A DNA stretch of 64,000 nt from Arthrobacter gallicola (GCF_014836775.1 NZ_JACSQD010000002.1:242674-306673), one strand, 5' to 3'; numbered from the stretch's first letter, positions 16,608 through 25,120 are shown. Program-made: numbers and translations. The notes: generated by a model not told the origin, from the sequence alone.

Positions 16608-17290
16608 TGAAGTCCGGTCATGCGGAGGGTGATGTTGATCCGCCCGCGGGGCAGACCGGTTTCCGGGTCCGCTGTGCCGGGCAACGTCTTGGGCACGCCG
16701 TGATAGGCGAAGCGTGACGGGCCGCCGAACACGAACAGGTCCCCGGAGACCAGCTCCAGATCGGTGTAGGGCTTGGTGCGGGTCTGTGTATTCCCGAAAC
16801 GGAATATACAGCTGTCACCGATGCTGAGGGAGACCACCGGGGCACTGGACTTCTCATCCTTGTCCTGATGCATGCCCATGTGGGCACCGTCGGCGTAGTA
16901 GTTGATCAGGGCCGTGTCCGGGGTGTAGTCCTCCAGGTCAAAGATCTCCGGAGCGTAGCCAGCCTGCCCCTCGGCGAAGTAGGCGGTGCGGAGGGCGTCG
17001 CGTCCCAGGTGGATGAGCCAGTCCGGAACCTCGGCCACCCGGCCGCCGCCGGCGTCGTCCGCTGTGCGGGTGTATTTGTACGGCTGCCAGTGCCAGCCCA
17101 GGCAGACCGTCTGGACCGACATTTTGTGTCCGCCGGGGAGGACGGCGGAGCGCATCGGCACCGGGCCGATCGCCCAGGCCCGGCAGGCCTCCACGATGCT
17201 GCGCTGCTGGGCGGTATCCAGCCAGCCAGGAACATGGACGGCACCGGCGGACGGAGCGGAACGTTCCCGCGGGAAAAGCTGCCCGGTCAT
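16604..17290 (-). CDS. alkB: AlkB-type alpha-ketoglutarate-dependent dealkylating dioxygenase
   Basis: A 228-aa Fe(II)/2-oxoglutarate dioxygenase that oxidatively removes methyl groups from 1-methyladenine and 3-methylcytosine. The iron ligands are visible as His141-x-Asp143 (MGMHQDKDE) and His197 (AYHG). The 2-oxoglutarate and substrate arginines form R217-x5-R223 in GRINITLRMTG. The ATG overlaps the ogt stop codon (ATGA, 17287-17290); the open frame further upstream to 17926 is the antisense of nothing and simply overlaps ogt. It is the third gene of the coupled repair operon. Confidence 0.94.
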   Translation of the reverse strand: MTGQLFPRERSAPSAGAVHVPGWLDTAQQRSIVEACRAWAIGPVPMRSAVLPGGHKMSVQTVCLGWHWQPYKYTRTADDAGGGRVAEVPDWLIHLGRDALRTAYFAEGQAGYAPEIFDLEDYTPDTALINYYADGAHMGMHQDKDEKSSAPVVSLSIGDSCIFRFGNTQTRTKPYTDLELVSGDLFVFGGPSRFAYHGVPKTLPGTADPETGLPRGRINITLRMTGLQ

Positions 17291-17910
17291 GCGGCGGCTT
17301 CCATCTGCAGCAGGGTGCGCTTGGCGTCGCTGCCGCCGAGGTAATTGCCGATTTTGCCGTCCGAGCGCACCACCCGGTGGCAGGGAACCACCACGGGCAG
17401 TGGATTCCGGGCGCAGGCCGTACCGGCGGCGCGGACCGCGCCGGGGTTCCCGGCCAGGGCGGCGAGGGCCGCGTAGCTGGCGGTGGCGCCGTAGCCGATG
17501 TCGGAGAGGTGCTCGACGACGGTGCGGCGGAAGCCGGTGGCCAGGCGGAAATCCAGCGGCAGGTCGAACCGCTGCCGGGTGCCCGCGAAATACTCTTTCA
17601 GTTGGCGGACCGGCGCGGCCAGGCGCTCTGGAGCGGCAAGGATGCGTGGACTGATCCGCGCGGCGAGCTGTTCCAGGACGGCGTCGTGGCCTTCGATGCC
17701 GAACCCCACCCGGACCAGTCCGGCAGGGGTGGCGGCGAGCAGCAGGTCCCCAACGGGTGAGTCGATGACGGTGTAGGCGACGTCGAGCAGGTCTCGCTGT
17801 TCGGCCCCGGCCGCGAGCCGGGCCTGCAGCCGGGCCAGGGCTTGCTCTTCTCCGGCGGCCAGGGCAGAGCTCAGTCCGGCGTCCGGCACGGTATCCACAG
17901 GCAGGCTCAT
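17287..17910 (-). CDS. ogt: Methylated-DNA-protein-cysteine methyltransferase (Ogt/MGMT)
   Basis: A 207-aa suicide methyltransferase repairing O6-methylguanine. The acceptor Cys177 lies in the invariant VVPCHRVV motif, followed by the asparagine-hinge and GNYLGGSDAKRTLL segment. The N-terminal ribonuclease-like domain is VIDSPVGDLLLAATPAGLVRVGF. The first 40 residues form an extra charged helix (EEQALARLQARLAAGAEQRD) not needed for catalysis. The ATG overlaps the sigma-factor stop (ATGA, 17907-17910) and the stop overlaps the alkB start, so production is tied to both neighbours. Confidence 0.93.
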   Translation of the reverse strand: MSLPVDTVPDAGLSSALAAGEEQALARLQARLAAGAEQRDLLDVAYTVIDSPVGDLLLAATPAGLVRVGFGIEGHDAVLEQLAARISPRILAAPERLAAPVRQLKEYFAGTRQRFDLPLDFRLATGFRRTVVEHLSDIGYGATASYAALAALAGNPGAVRAAGTACARNPLPVVVPCHRVVRSDGKIGNYLGGSDAKRTLLQMEAAA

Positions 17911-18401
17911 CGGAGGTCCTCTCCATCCATGGTTCTCAGTTTCTTCATACCGTCCGCGGCGGAGCGGCGGACGGCTGCCTCGGTACTGCCCAGCAGCACA
18001 GCCACCTCGGCGAAAGGCAGTCCGGCAAGGTGGTGGTAGGCCAGCGCCTCCCGCTGGCGCTGCGGCAGGGTCCGCAGGGCGGCCCACAGTCCGTCATGGT
18101 CGCCGGGACCGGGTGTCTCTGTGCTCCTGCCGCCGTCGCTCCCAGGCTCGGGGAGTTCAGGCACCAGCACCGGGCGGCGGGCGGCGGAACGGTGGACATC
18201 GATGGCCTTTCGCTTGGCAATCGTGACCAGCCAGGCCTGGACGTTGGCTCCAGCCTGCAGTTCCGGGTAGGCGCGCAGGGCAGCGAGGAACGTCTCGGAC
18301 CAGGCGTCCTCGGCGTCGTCGGGTCCCAGGACAGCGCGGCACACGCGCAGCACCACGGCTCCGTGTTCCCTGACGATCGCTTCGAACGGTTTCACTTCCA
18401 C
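17907..18401 (-). CDS. ECF-type RNA polymerase sigma factor
   Basis: A 164-aa sigma-70-related factor with only regions 2 and 4. Region 2 is AIVREHGAVVLRVCRAVLGP, DDAEDAWSETFLAALRAY and NVQAWLVTIAKRKAIDVHR (about residues 8-75). Region 4 is ALRTLPQRQREALAYHHLAG followed by PFAEVAVLLGSTEAAVRRS, the helix-turn-helix. No anti-sigma gene lies nearby; instead three alkylation-repair genes follow through ATGA overlaps. The GTG at 18401 has no clear Shine-Dalgarno site and a TACAGT sits just before it, so the transcript may be leaderless or nearly so. It is probably the activator of its own repair operon, by inference from linkage. Confidence 0.88.
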   Translation of the reverse strand: MEVKPFEAIVREHGAVVLRVCRAVLGPDDAEDAWSETFLAALRAYPELQAGANVQAWLVTIAKRKAIDVHRSAARRPVLVPELPEPGSDGGRSTETPGPGDHDGLWAALRTLPQRQREALAYHHLAGLPFAEVAVLLGSTEAAVRRSAADGMKKLRTMDGEDLR

Positions 18402-18443
18402 ATACTGTAGACGCGCGGCAGCAGGGTTTTGTGAGGTTCCGGA

Positions 18444-19922
18444 TTAGCCCAGGCCCGCGTGCGGCAGTGGTGACCAGCCGAAGCCGGCGCGCGGTCCTGT
18501 GGCGAACCCTCCGGCGGCATCGGGCCCTGCAGGCTCCTGACCCTCCGCCTCAGGACCCGCGCCCAGCAGGCTGCGGGTCAGGGCTTCGCGTTGTCCGGAG
18601 AGGCTTTCGGCTGCACCGAGCAGCTGTGCGTCGCCGGGGTCCTCCCCCGCTTCCGCCGCCGCCAGGACAGCGCGGCGCACCAGTTCCCGGGCGAACGACG
18701 CCGTTGCTCCCTCTGTTTGTTCCGCCACCTGTGCCAGGGCGGCCGCGGAGAACGTGCCGGCCGGTGCATACAGTTCCAGCAATCGGGCGCGGTCGGCGGC
18801 ATCCGGCAGGGGAATTTCGACGGCGAGGTCCACCCGGCCGGGCCGCTGCGCCAGTGCCCGTTCCAGGACGTCCACCCGGTTAGTGGTCATGATGAACGAG
18901 ACATCCGCATCGGCGTCGAGTCCGTCCAAGGCATCAAGGACTTCGAACAGCAGCGGCTGAGGCCCGTGGCCCATGCTCCGGTCTTCAGCAATCAGGTCAA
19001 TGTCTTCCAGCACCACCAGGGACGGAGCCATGGCCCGGGCAAGTTTCGCCGCGTGGGAGACAGCGCCGAGGGAACCGCCGGAGAGGAGCACCGCCGTCGT
19101 GCCGGGAGTTTCACTGAGCAGGTGTCTGACGGTATGGGTCTTCCCGGTGCCGGGCGGACCGTAGAGCAGGACACCGCGCTTGAGGTGCTGGCCGGCTGCC
19201 TTCAACTGGCTGCGGTGCCCGGCGATGCCGATGACGTGGCTGCGGACCCGCTCCAGCACGCCGTCGGGCAGGATCACTTCGCTGATGGGAAGTAAGGGCC
19301 TGGAGAGGAACGTGACGCCGGCGCCGTTTTGGCCATAGGGGTCAAACCCTAGCGACACCACCTGGCCCCGCAGGACGCTGTTGGTCCGCAGGTCTTCCTG
19401 GACGGCAGCCAGCACGGCGGCTGCCGCGGAACGGTCCGCTGCCATCACCGCGATGCTCGCGTCCGGACTGCCGGTCTGCGGATCCCCGTTGCGCTGCATT
19501 ACGGCAACGGGAATCCCGCGGTGGCGGAAGAGCCGGATACCCAGGGCCAGGGCTTCGCGGCTCTCCCCTGGACCGATGGGGACGTTCACATAGTCCGGCT
19601 GGCCCACCGGAACGTTGCTATAACCGTCCTCCTGCACTACATCGGAGAGGGTCAGGTGCCGGCGCTGCTGGCCGCCGCCCATGCCAATCAGCACATTGTC
19701 CGGGTCCGCCGCAGCCAACCGTTCCAGCGCGATGTCCAGGTCCGCGAACCGGTGGAACGGAATTGTCTCGGCCACGATCGGCACATCCTGGGCCGGGCAG
19801 CCCAAATGGCGGCTGATGGCATCCCGCAGCCGCTCCCGGTCCGGGGACTGGAAGCGCTGCTGCTGGGCGAGGTCGATTGCGGCGCTGAAGCTGGCCAGGA
19901 AGTCCGCGAGGTTCTTCTCCAT
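18444..19922 (-). CDS. AAA-family ATPase with unassigned N-terminal domain
   Basis: A 492-aa protein with one AAA module at about 215-420. Walker A is GPPGTGKT (255-262), Walker B is VVLEDID (303-309), sensor 1 is the Asn of MTTNR (348) and the arginine fingers lie in AQRPGRVD (359-364). The arrangement resembles the CDC48/FtsH/proteasome-ATPase group, but there is no protease domain. The first 200 residues match nothing I know. The C-terminal 40 residues are Gly/Pro-rich and likely disordered. It starts 14 bp after the acyl-CoA dehydrogenase stop and ends 42 bp before the sigma factor, so it may be transcribed with either. Its role is unknown; remodelling of a protein complex is the general expectation. 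Confidence 0.85.
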   Translation of the reverse strand: MEKNLADFLASFSAAIDLAQQQRFQSPDRERLRDAISRHLGCPAQDVPIVAETIPFHRFADLDIALERLAAADPDNVLIGMGGGQQRRHLTLSDVVQEDGYSNVPVGQPDYVNVPIGPGESREALALGIRLFRHRGIPVAVMQRNGDPQTGSPDASIAVMAADRSAAAAVLAAVQEDLRTNSVLRGQVVSLGFDPYGQNGAGVTFLSRPLLPISEVILPDGVLERVRSHVIGIAGHRSQLKAAGQHLKRGVLLYGPPGTGKTHTVRHLLSETPGTTAVLLSGGSLGAVSHAAKLARAMAPSLVVLEDIDLIAEDRSMGHGPQPLLFEVLDALDGLDADADVSFIMTTNRVDVLERALAQRPGRVDLAVEIPLPDAADRARLLELYAPAGTFSAAALAQVAEQTEGATASFARELVRRAVLAAAEAGEDPGDAQLLGAAESLSGQREALTRSLLGAGPEAEGQEPAGPDAAGGFATGPRAGFGWSPLPHAGLG

Positions 19923-19936
19923 GGGCGCCGACCCTA

Positions 19937-21139
19937 TCAGCGGAAGGCGCCCGTTCCGGTGAGGGCGCGGCCCAGGATCAAGGCGTTGATGTCATGGGTC
20001 CCCTCGTAGGAGTAGACCGCCTCGGCGTCCGCATGGAAACGGGCGACGTCGGTGTCCAGGGTGATGCCGTTGCCGCCCACCACTTCGCGGGCCAATGCCA
20101 CGGTTTCCCGCATCGCGGTGCAGGTGAACATCTTGGCCATGGCTGAGTCCTCGTCCCGGAAGATGCCCTCTTCCTGGCGCTGGGTCAGCCGGACCACCAT
20201 GCCCAGTGAGGCCGTGACGTTGGCTGCCATGGTGGCGAGCTTCTGCTGAGTGAGCTGGAAGGAGGCCAGCGACCGGCCGAACTGCTGCCGTTCCAGGGTG
20301 TAGCGCAGGGCCGCCTCGTAGGCGCCGGCCTGCAGCCCGCAGGCGATCCACGCGACGTCGGAACGCAGCCGGCGCATCAGCGCGGCGACGTCCTTGAACG
20401 AGTTGATGTTACTGAGCCGGGCGGTATCGGGCACCCGGACGGCCCGGAGTTCGATGTCGGCGTTCTGCATCATCCGCAGGGAGGTCTTGCGCAGGATTTT
20501 GCTCATCGAGACGCCGGGGGTTTCGCGCGGAACGAGGAAGGCTTTGACCTGCCCGTCGGCTTCATCCCGGGCGAAGACCGCCAGCACGTCGGCGGTGAAG
20601 GCCCCGCCGATCCAGCGCTTGGCGCCGTTGATCACCCAGTTATCACCCTCGCGCCAGGCGGAGGTTTCCAGGCCGCCGGCTATGTCCGAGCCGTGGTCCG
20701 GTTCGGTCAGGGCGAAGACGCCGGTGTACTCGAAGGAGCGGATCTTGGGATCCAGGTCCGCCGCCTGTTCCGGGCTGCCGCCTTTCAGAACGGTGGTGCG
20801 GAACAGGCCGGACTGGGCGTTGTAGAACGTGGCCACAGACGCATCGGTGCGGGCCAGCTCAAAGTTCCGGAAGCCGGTGTACAGCCCGGAGGTGCGTCCC
20901 TGGCTGTCGGTGGCGCCCTCGGGTGCCATGAGGTTCAGGTCCACCAGCGGCTGGCGGATCTGGTACGGGAATTCCCCGGCTTCCCAGTACTCGCCCAGCA
21001 GCGGGGCGACCTGCTTATCCAGCACGGTCCGCAGCTGGCCCAGCGCTGCCAGTTCCGGGGTGCTGAGCAGTTCGGAGTAGCCGTAGCGGTCCGAGGGGTA
21101 GAACGCTGCTGCGTCTCCGGCACTCACCCGGGCGCTCAT
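19937..21139 (-). CDS. Glutaryl-CoA-dehydrogenase-like acyl-CoA dehydrogenase
   Basis: A 400-aa FAD flavoenzyme. FALTEPDHGSDIAGGLETSA is the flavin/substrate loop, RWIGGAFTADVLAVFARD follows, and the C-terminal block VVGGNGITLDTDVARF with YEGTHDINALILGRALTG closely resembles glutaryl-CoA dehydrogenase, including the catalytic Glu of YEGT. ATG 21139 overlaps the amidohydrolase stop (ATGA); a longer open frame upstream lies inside that gene. With the amidohydrolase and SDR it forms a three-gene catabolic operon, likely breaking down a short or branched carboxylic acid through its CoA ester. The exact acyl chain is not deducible. Confidence 0.88.
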   Translation of the reverse strand: MSARVSAGDAAAFYPSDRYGYSELLSTPELAALGQLRTVLDKQVAPLLGEYWEAGEFPYQIRQPLVDLNLMAPEGATDSQGRTSGLYTGFRNFELARTDASVATFYNAQSGLFRTTVLKGGSPEQAADLDPKIRSFEYTGVFALTEPDHGSDIAGGLETSAWREGDNWVINGAKRWIGGAFTADVLAVFARDEADGQVKAFLVPRETPGVSMSKILRKTSLRMMQNADIELRAVRVPDTARLSNINSFKDVAALMRRLRSDVAWIACGLQAGAYEAALRYTLERQQFGRSLASFQLTQQKLATMAANVTASLGMVVRLTQRQEEGIFRDEDSAMAKMFTCTAMRETVALAREVVGGNGITLDTDVARFHADAEAVYSYEGTHDINALILGRALTGTGAFR

Positions 21140-22029
21140 GAGCCCAGTCCCAGCAGACGCACGGCGTTTTCCTTGAGGATCTTGGGCCGCACCGCGTCCT
21201 TCAACGGCAGGTCCGCGAACGCACTCATCCACTTCTGCGGGGTGATCAAGGGGTAATCGGTGCCGAAGAGCACCTTGTCCTGCAGGACGGAGTTGGAGAG
21301 CTTCACCAGCGACTCCGGGAAGTACTTGGGCGACCAGCCGGACAGGTCGATGAAGACATTCGATTTGTGTGTGGCGATCGAGTTGGCTTCGTCCTGCCAC
21401 GGCACCGACGGGTGCGCCATGATGATCTGGAACTGCGGGAAATCCGCGGCAACCTCATCCAGCAGCAGCGGGTTCGAGTAGCCCAGCTTGATTCCGGACC
21501 CGCCGGGTGTACCGGCACCCATGCCGTTCTGCCCGGTATGGAAGACCGCCGGCAGGCCGAGCTGCTGCAGAGCTTCCCACAGCGGGTAATACCGTTGGTC
21601 CGAGGGATTGAATCCCTGCAGGCTTGGGTGGAACTTGAACCCACGGACCCCGTAGTCCTCAACCAGCTGTTTCGCCCGGTCGATGGCGTCGGCACCGGTA
21701 AGCGGATCTACAGACCCAAACGGGATCAGCACGTCATTGTTCCGGGCTGCGCCCTCGGCAATCTCCTCGATGCTGTTCGGCTCGTGTTTCAACCGGGTCC
21801 GGGCGTCCACAGTGAATACCACGGCAGCCATGTTCAGTTCACGATAGGTCGCGGCGATCGCGTCCAGCGACGGCGTCCGCTCCTCGGCCTTGAAGTACTT
21901 GCTCGAGGCGTCCATCAGGTCCTGCGGCAGCGAAACGTGTCCGTGGCCGTCGATTTCGATATGCACATGCATGTCGATCGCGGTCAACGAGGCAACATCC
22001 AGGCCCAACTCGTAGCGTGTGGGTGCCAT
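21136..22029 (-). CDS. Amidohydrolase-superfamily metal-dependent hydrolase/decarboxylase
   Basis: A 297-aa TIM-barrel enzyme of the amidohydrolase-2 branch, related to ACMSD-type decarboxylases. The metal motif DMHVHIEIDGHGH lies near residue 20. GFKFHPSLQGFNPSD, QIIMAHPSVPWQDEA and VLFGTDYPLITPQKW carry the later metal and active-site His/Asp. ATG 22029 follows a GGTGG-rich site at the end of the SDR gene and the stop overlaps the next start by four bases. Members hydrolyse lactone-like or amide bonds or decarboxylate ring-cleavage acids. Its position between an SDR and an acyl-CoA dehydrogenase favours a degradative role. Confidence 0.85.
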   Translation of the reverse strand: MAPTRYELGLDVASLTAIDMHVHIEIDGHGHVSLPQDLMDASSKYFKAEERTPSLDAIAATYRELNMAAVVFTVDARTRLKHEPNSIEEIAEGAARNNDVLIPFGSVDPLTGADAIDRAKQLVEDYGVRGFKFHPSLQGFNPSDQRYYPLWEALQQLGLPAVFHTGQNGMGAGTPGGSGIKLGYSNPLLLDEVAADFPQFQIIMAHPSVPWQDEANSIATHKSNVFIDLSGWSPKYFPESLVKLSNSVLQDKVLFGTDYPLITPQKWMSAFADLPLKDAVRPKILKENAVRLLGLGS

Positions 22030-22031
22030 GG

Positions 22032-22958
22032 CTACTTCGCCACCGCTTCGGGCTGGAGTTCGGCGGGCAGCGGCGGGAACTTCTCCCCCACACCCTGCAG
22101 GCTGCCGGCGAACGGGAACGCCGCCGCGAGATCCTGATAGGTCCAGCCGCCGTCCCGGTACTCCGAGGCAATAGCTTCCGGATGGGACCACAGCTGCAGC
22201 CGGTCCCCACCCACACCAATGGCCTGACCGGTGATCCCGGCAGCATCCTCCGAAGCCAGGAACGCGATCAGCCCGGCCACATCCTCCGCCGTGCCGAAGC
22301 CCAGCTCCTTGCGGAAGAAGTCCGGCATCGCCTCACCGCGCTCCTCGGCCTCAACCGCGGCAGCGAAGTACGGAACGGTCTTGGTCATCGCCGTCGCCGC
22401 GACCGGAATGACGGCGTTCGCGGTCACGCCGGCCTTCTTCATTTCCAGCGCCCAGGTGCGGACCATGCCCACGATCCCGGCCTTCGCTGCAGCGTAGTTG
22501 GTCTGCCCGAAGTTCCCGCGCTGACCCGTCGGGGAACCAATCGTGATGATCCGGCCCGCCACATTGTTTTCCTTGAAGTACGCGTACGCCTCCCGGACAC
22601 AGGTGAACGTGCCGCGCAGGTGCACGTTAATGACCAGGTCAAAGTCCTCATCGGTCATCTTCAGCAGGCTCTTATCCCGCAGCACCCCGGCATTGGTCAC
22701 CAGAATGTCCAGGCCGCCGAAGTTCTCCACGGCAGCGGCCACCAGGGCCTTCGCCGTCTCGGTCGACCCGACCGGAGCCACCACCGCAACCGCGCGGCCG
22801 CCGTCGGCCTTAATCACCGCTACCGCTTCATCAGCAACGGCCTGATCGACGTCGTTCACCACTACCGCTGCGCCCTGCCGGGCCAGTTCCCGGGCGTAGG
22901 CCAGGCCCAGCCCCCGCCCGCTGCCGGTAACAATCGCGGTTTTGCCGTCCAAGGACAT
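22032..22958 (-). CDS. SDR-family NAD(P)-dependent oxidoreductase (MFE-2-like)
   Basis: A 308-aa short-chain dehydrogenase resembling the (3R)-hydroxyacyl-CoA dehydrogenase module of peroxisomal multifunctional enzyme 2. The cofactor loop is TGSGRGLGLAYA, ILVTNAG is the structural motif, and the catalytic Ser-Tyr-Lys set lies in GSPTGQRGNFGQTNYAAAKA. An extra C-terminal stretch beyond the usual 250 aa is typical of that subgroup. ATG 22958 has AAAGGAG ahead. As first gene of the operon it probably oxidises the hydroxy intermediate of the same acyl pathway. Confidence 0.88.
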   Translation of the reverse strand: MSLDGKTAIVTGSGRGLGLAYARELARQGAAVVVNDVDQAVADEAVAVIKADGGRAVAVVAPVGSTETAKALVAAAVENFGGLDILVTNAGVLRDKSLLKMTDEDFDLVINVHLRGTFTCVREAYAYFKENNVAGRIITIGSPTGQRGNFGQTNYAAAKAGIVGMVRTWALEMKKAGVTANAVIPVAATAMTKTVPYFAAAVEAEERGEAMPDFFRKELGFGTAEDVAGLIAFLASEDAAGITGQAIGVGGDRLQLWSHPEAIASEYRDGGWTYQDLAAAFPFAGSLQGVGEKFPPLPAELQPEAVAK

Positions 22959-23111
22959 GGTGGCTCCTTTTCTGCCGGCAGTGCCGGGCGCCGTTGACCT
23001 GCTGTTTTGTTCCATCCTTGCCGGAATGGTTGAAAAAGTCAACGGTTTAAGAGTGCACCTATCCCTGGCGCAGCACCTTCCGCTGGACTTGCCGCCCCAC
23101 GCCCTGGACAG

Positions 23112-24065
23112 CTACTCCGGCCGGTGGCGCTGCGCAATGCCGGACGCCAGCTCATAAAAGCGCCGGCGCGCCTCCGGCGGCGAAAGCACCTCGATATGGT
23201 CTCCGAACTGCAGCAGTTGCCGCACCGATTCGACATCGGGATAACTGATCTCCGCCGGGCACCACCCCCGGCTGGCCGGTCCGGTGTTTATGAGCCGCGA
23301 ACCCAGGATCCGGCCCGCCAGATCGAGGCGGTTTGCCCGTAATCGCGCGTGAAGCACAACCGGACCGAGCGTCTCCGTCCGTTGCCTGAGGTCCGCCCAG
23401 ACCGTGCGCAGGTCTTGGCCCGCCCGGGTCTTCGCGGCGTCGGGCAGCACCACATAATTTTCCAGACGATCGAGGTTAAAAAGCCTGGGTTCCTGCTCAC
23501 GATCGGCCACCAGGTACCATCGGCCCGCTTTGGACGCCAGACCATACGGGTCCACCACCATCCCGGCGGCCTGCCGGTTTCCGCTGTGCCGATACCAAAC
23601 CCGGAGCCGGTTCCCTCCGCGCAGGTCGAGTGCCAGGGCAGCCACATCCGTGGCCTGCCCGGCGGCGGAAAGCCAGCTGGCGTTATCAACGATGACAAGG
23701 TCTGCCAGCCCCGGTTTCGAGGCGGCAACTGTGGCCTGGCGCGCGGCGATCTTGTGAGTTGCCATTTCGTGGGCGGCCGCCAGACCAAGCTCTTCCCGCT
23801 GTGCGCTGTCCAGGCCAGCTAGGGACAGAGCTTCCATCTCAGCCGGTTCAAGCTGGGAGGCGTTCAATCGGCTGCCCGGGAGCAAAACGATGCCGCCCCG
23901 CCTGCCCCGCTCTGCGTAGACGGGAACTCCAGCGGCTGACAGTGCTTCCACGTCACGAAGAACCGTTCGCTGGGACACTTCCAGCCGTTCGGCCAGTTCG
24001 CGGGTGGTCATCCGGTTCCGCGTTTGCAGGACCAGAAGCATGGCCAGTAGGCGGGAGGCTCTCAT
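23112..24065 (-). CDS. YafY-type WYL-domain transcriptional regulator
   Basis: A 317-aa regulator. The N-terminal winged helix reads RLLAMLLVLQTRNRMTTREL then VSQRTVLRDVEALSAAGVPV. The central WYL-type SH3-like domain shows the diagnostic RWYLVADREQEPRLFNLDRL segment near residue 190. The C-terminal WCX extension contains PAEISYPDVESVRQLLQFGD. It is divergent from a VOC gene with the palindrome GACAGGTTCTGTC between them. Such pairs usually form a local switch in which the WYL protein controls its neighbour and itself. Confidence 0.9.
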   Translation of the reverse strand: MRASRLLAMLLVLQTRNRMTTRELAERLEVSQRTVLRDVEALSAAGVPVYAERGRRGGIVLLPGSRLNASQLEPAEMEALSLAGLDSAQREELGLAAAHEMATHKIAARQATVAASKPGLADLVIVDNASWLSAAGQATDVAALALDLRGGNRLRVWYRHSGNRQAAGMVVDPYGLASKAGRWYLVADREQEPRLFNLDRLENYVVLPDAAKTRAGQDLRTVWADLRQRTETLGPVVLHARLRANRLDLAGRILGSRLINTGPASRGWCPAEISYPDVESVRQLLQFGDHIEVLSPPEARRRFYELASGIAQRHRPE

Positions 24066-24090
24066 GATTCACCATCATGGCGTAAAACAT

Positions 24091-24103
24091 GACAGGTTCT
24101 GTC
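24091..24103. promoter_or_regulatory. Candidate operator of the WYL regulator
   Basis: GACAG-GTT-CTGTC is a perfect inverted repeat in the 95-bp space between the WYL regulator and the VOC gene. The TGACAGG...CTGTC form is the kind of site I would expect for YafY-like regulators; the assignment is inference. Confidence 0.45.
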
Positions 24104-24160
24104 GGGATTCAGCGCTTGAGTCAGTCTGAAGTGTTTTTCCCGTCGCTTGAGGAGACCCCC

Positions 24161-24526
24161 ATGACTGCCCCCAACTTGTTCCTGATCTATGTCCGGGAAA
24201 CTGAAGCTGCTACCGAGTTCTATCGTTCGCTGTTCGAGATGGAGCCTGTGTTTATCAGTCCCCGGTATGTCGCTTTCGAGGCCGCGCCGGGAGTGCTCTT
24301 CGCTTTGTGGACCGGACGCAGCGACCACGCGGAGCCCGCTACGCCGCGGACCTCTGAAATCGGCCTGATGATTCCAGGGGCCGCATCTGCGGTAGACGAG
24401 GTCTTTGCGGAGTGGGAAGCCAAGGGAGTCACGGTGCTGGAGCGACCCCACGATGATGTCTTCGGCCGCACGTTTGTGGTCGCCGATCCGGATGGGAACC
24501 TCATCCGGGTCTCACCCATGGACTGA
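24161..24526 (+). CDS. VOC-superfamily protein
   Basis: A 121-aa two-module VOC protein. The start LFLIYVRETEAATEFYRSLF and end GRTFVVADPDGNLIRVSPMD are the standard first and last elements. ATG 24161 follows GAGGAG; the frame is open from 24089 but that stretch is the promoter region. The divergent WYL regulator suggests inducible expression. Relatives are often described as drug-sequestering or PhnB-like proteins. The substrate is not known. Confidence 0.88.
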   Translation: MTAPNLFLIYVRETEAATEFYRSLFEMEPVFISPRYVAFEAAPGVLFALWTGRSDHAEPATPRTSEIGLMIPGAASAVDEVFAEWEAKGVTVLERPHDDVFGRTFVVADPDGNLIRVSPMD

Positions 24527-24574
24527 TGTTCGGGAGCGAACTGGCGCGGCGGGATCAGCGCGGCCTTTGGGCAC

Positions 24575-25120
24575 CTAACCGGGCTGCAGCACCCGGAAGC
24601 GCAGGTGGATGCCACCGGCGAAGGCCTCCGTCTCCAGCCGCTCCAGATTGACCGGACGCTCGAGCCCGCTGAACAGGGAGATGCCCCGGCCCAGCAGGAT
24701 TGGCACCACATGCAGCTGGATTTCATCGACGATCCCGAGTTCGAGGCACTGCCGGGAGATGCTGCCGCCCAGCAGTGCCACCGCCTTCTCCCCCGCCGCG
24801 GTCCGTGCCTGCTCTACGGCCTGCGGGAGATCGTCCAGGAACGCGTAGGTGGTGCCGTCCTTTTCGATGGGGCCGCGGGGCGAATGGGTCATCAGGAACA
24901 CCGGGACTTTCAGCATGCCCCCGTAGGGTTCTTCTCCCGGTTCGATCGTCTGGGTTTTGTTCGCGCCGCCCACCACGGCACCGATCTCCCGGACCACGCG
25001 GTTCACCAGCGCGGTGTCCGCCTCCACCGACTCGGCGTCGAACATCCAGTCGACGCCGCCGTCGCTGTCCGCCATAAAACCGTCCACGGTCACCGTTGCG
25101 TGAATCAGGACTTTTCCCAT
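24575..25120 (-). CDS. Dihydrofolate-reductase/RibD-C-like reductase
   Basis: A 181-aa member of the RibD C-terminal/YyaP-YwjB family, with a DHFR-type fold. It opens with VLIHATVTVDGFMADSDGGV (the strand-loop of the pyridine nucleotide site), continues with VPVFLMTHSPRGP, and has ALLGGSISRQCLELGIVDEI and VVPILLGRGISLF, the conserved glycine-rich NADPH loop. The ATG is preceded by GGCGGAACC and has only a weak ribosome site. It has no obvious operon partner: the SulP gene lies 119 bp upstream and the 25121-25239 gap shows nothing else. Confidence 0.88.
   Translation of the reverse strand: MGKVLIHATVTVDGFMADSDGGVDWMFDAESVEADTALVNRVVREIGAVVGGANKTQTIEPGEEPYGGMLKVPVFLMTHSPRGPIEKDGTTYAFLDDLPQAVEQARTAAGEKAVALLGGSISRQCLELGIVDEIQLHVVPILLGRGISLFSGLERPVNLERLETEAFAGGIHLRFRVLQPG

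Noticed and set aside
18402-18450. ECF-type -35 element (GGAAC) upstream of the sigma gene
   Set aside because: The distance from GGAAC to the CGTC-like -10 is about 22 bases, five or six too long for an ECF promoter.
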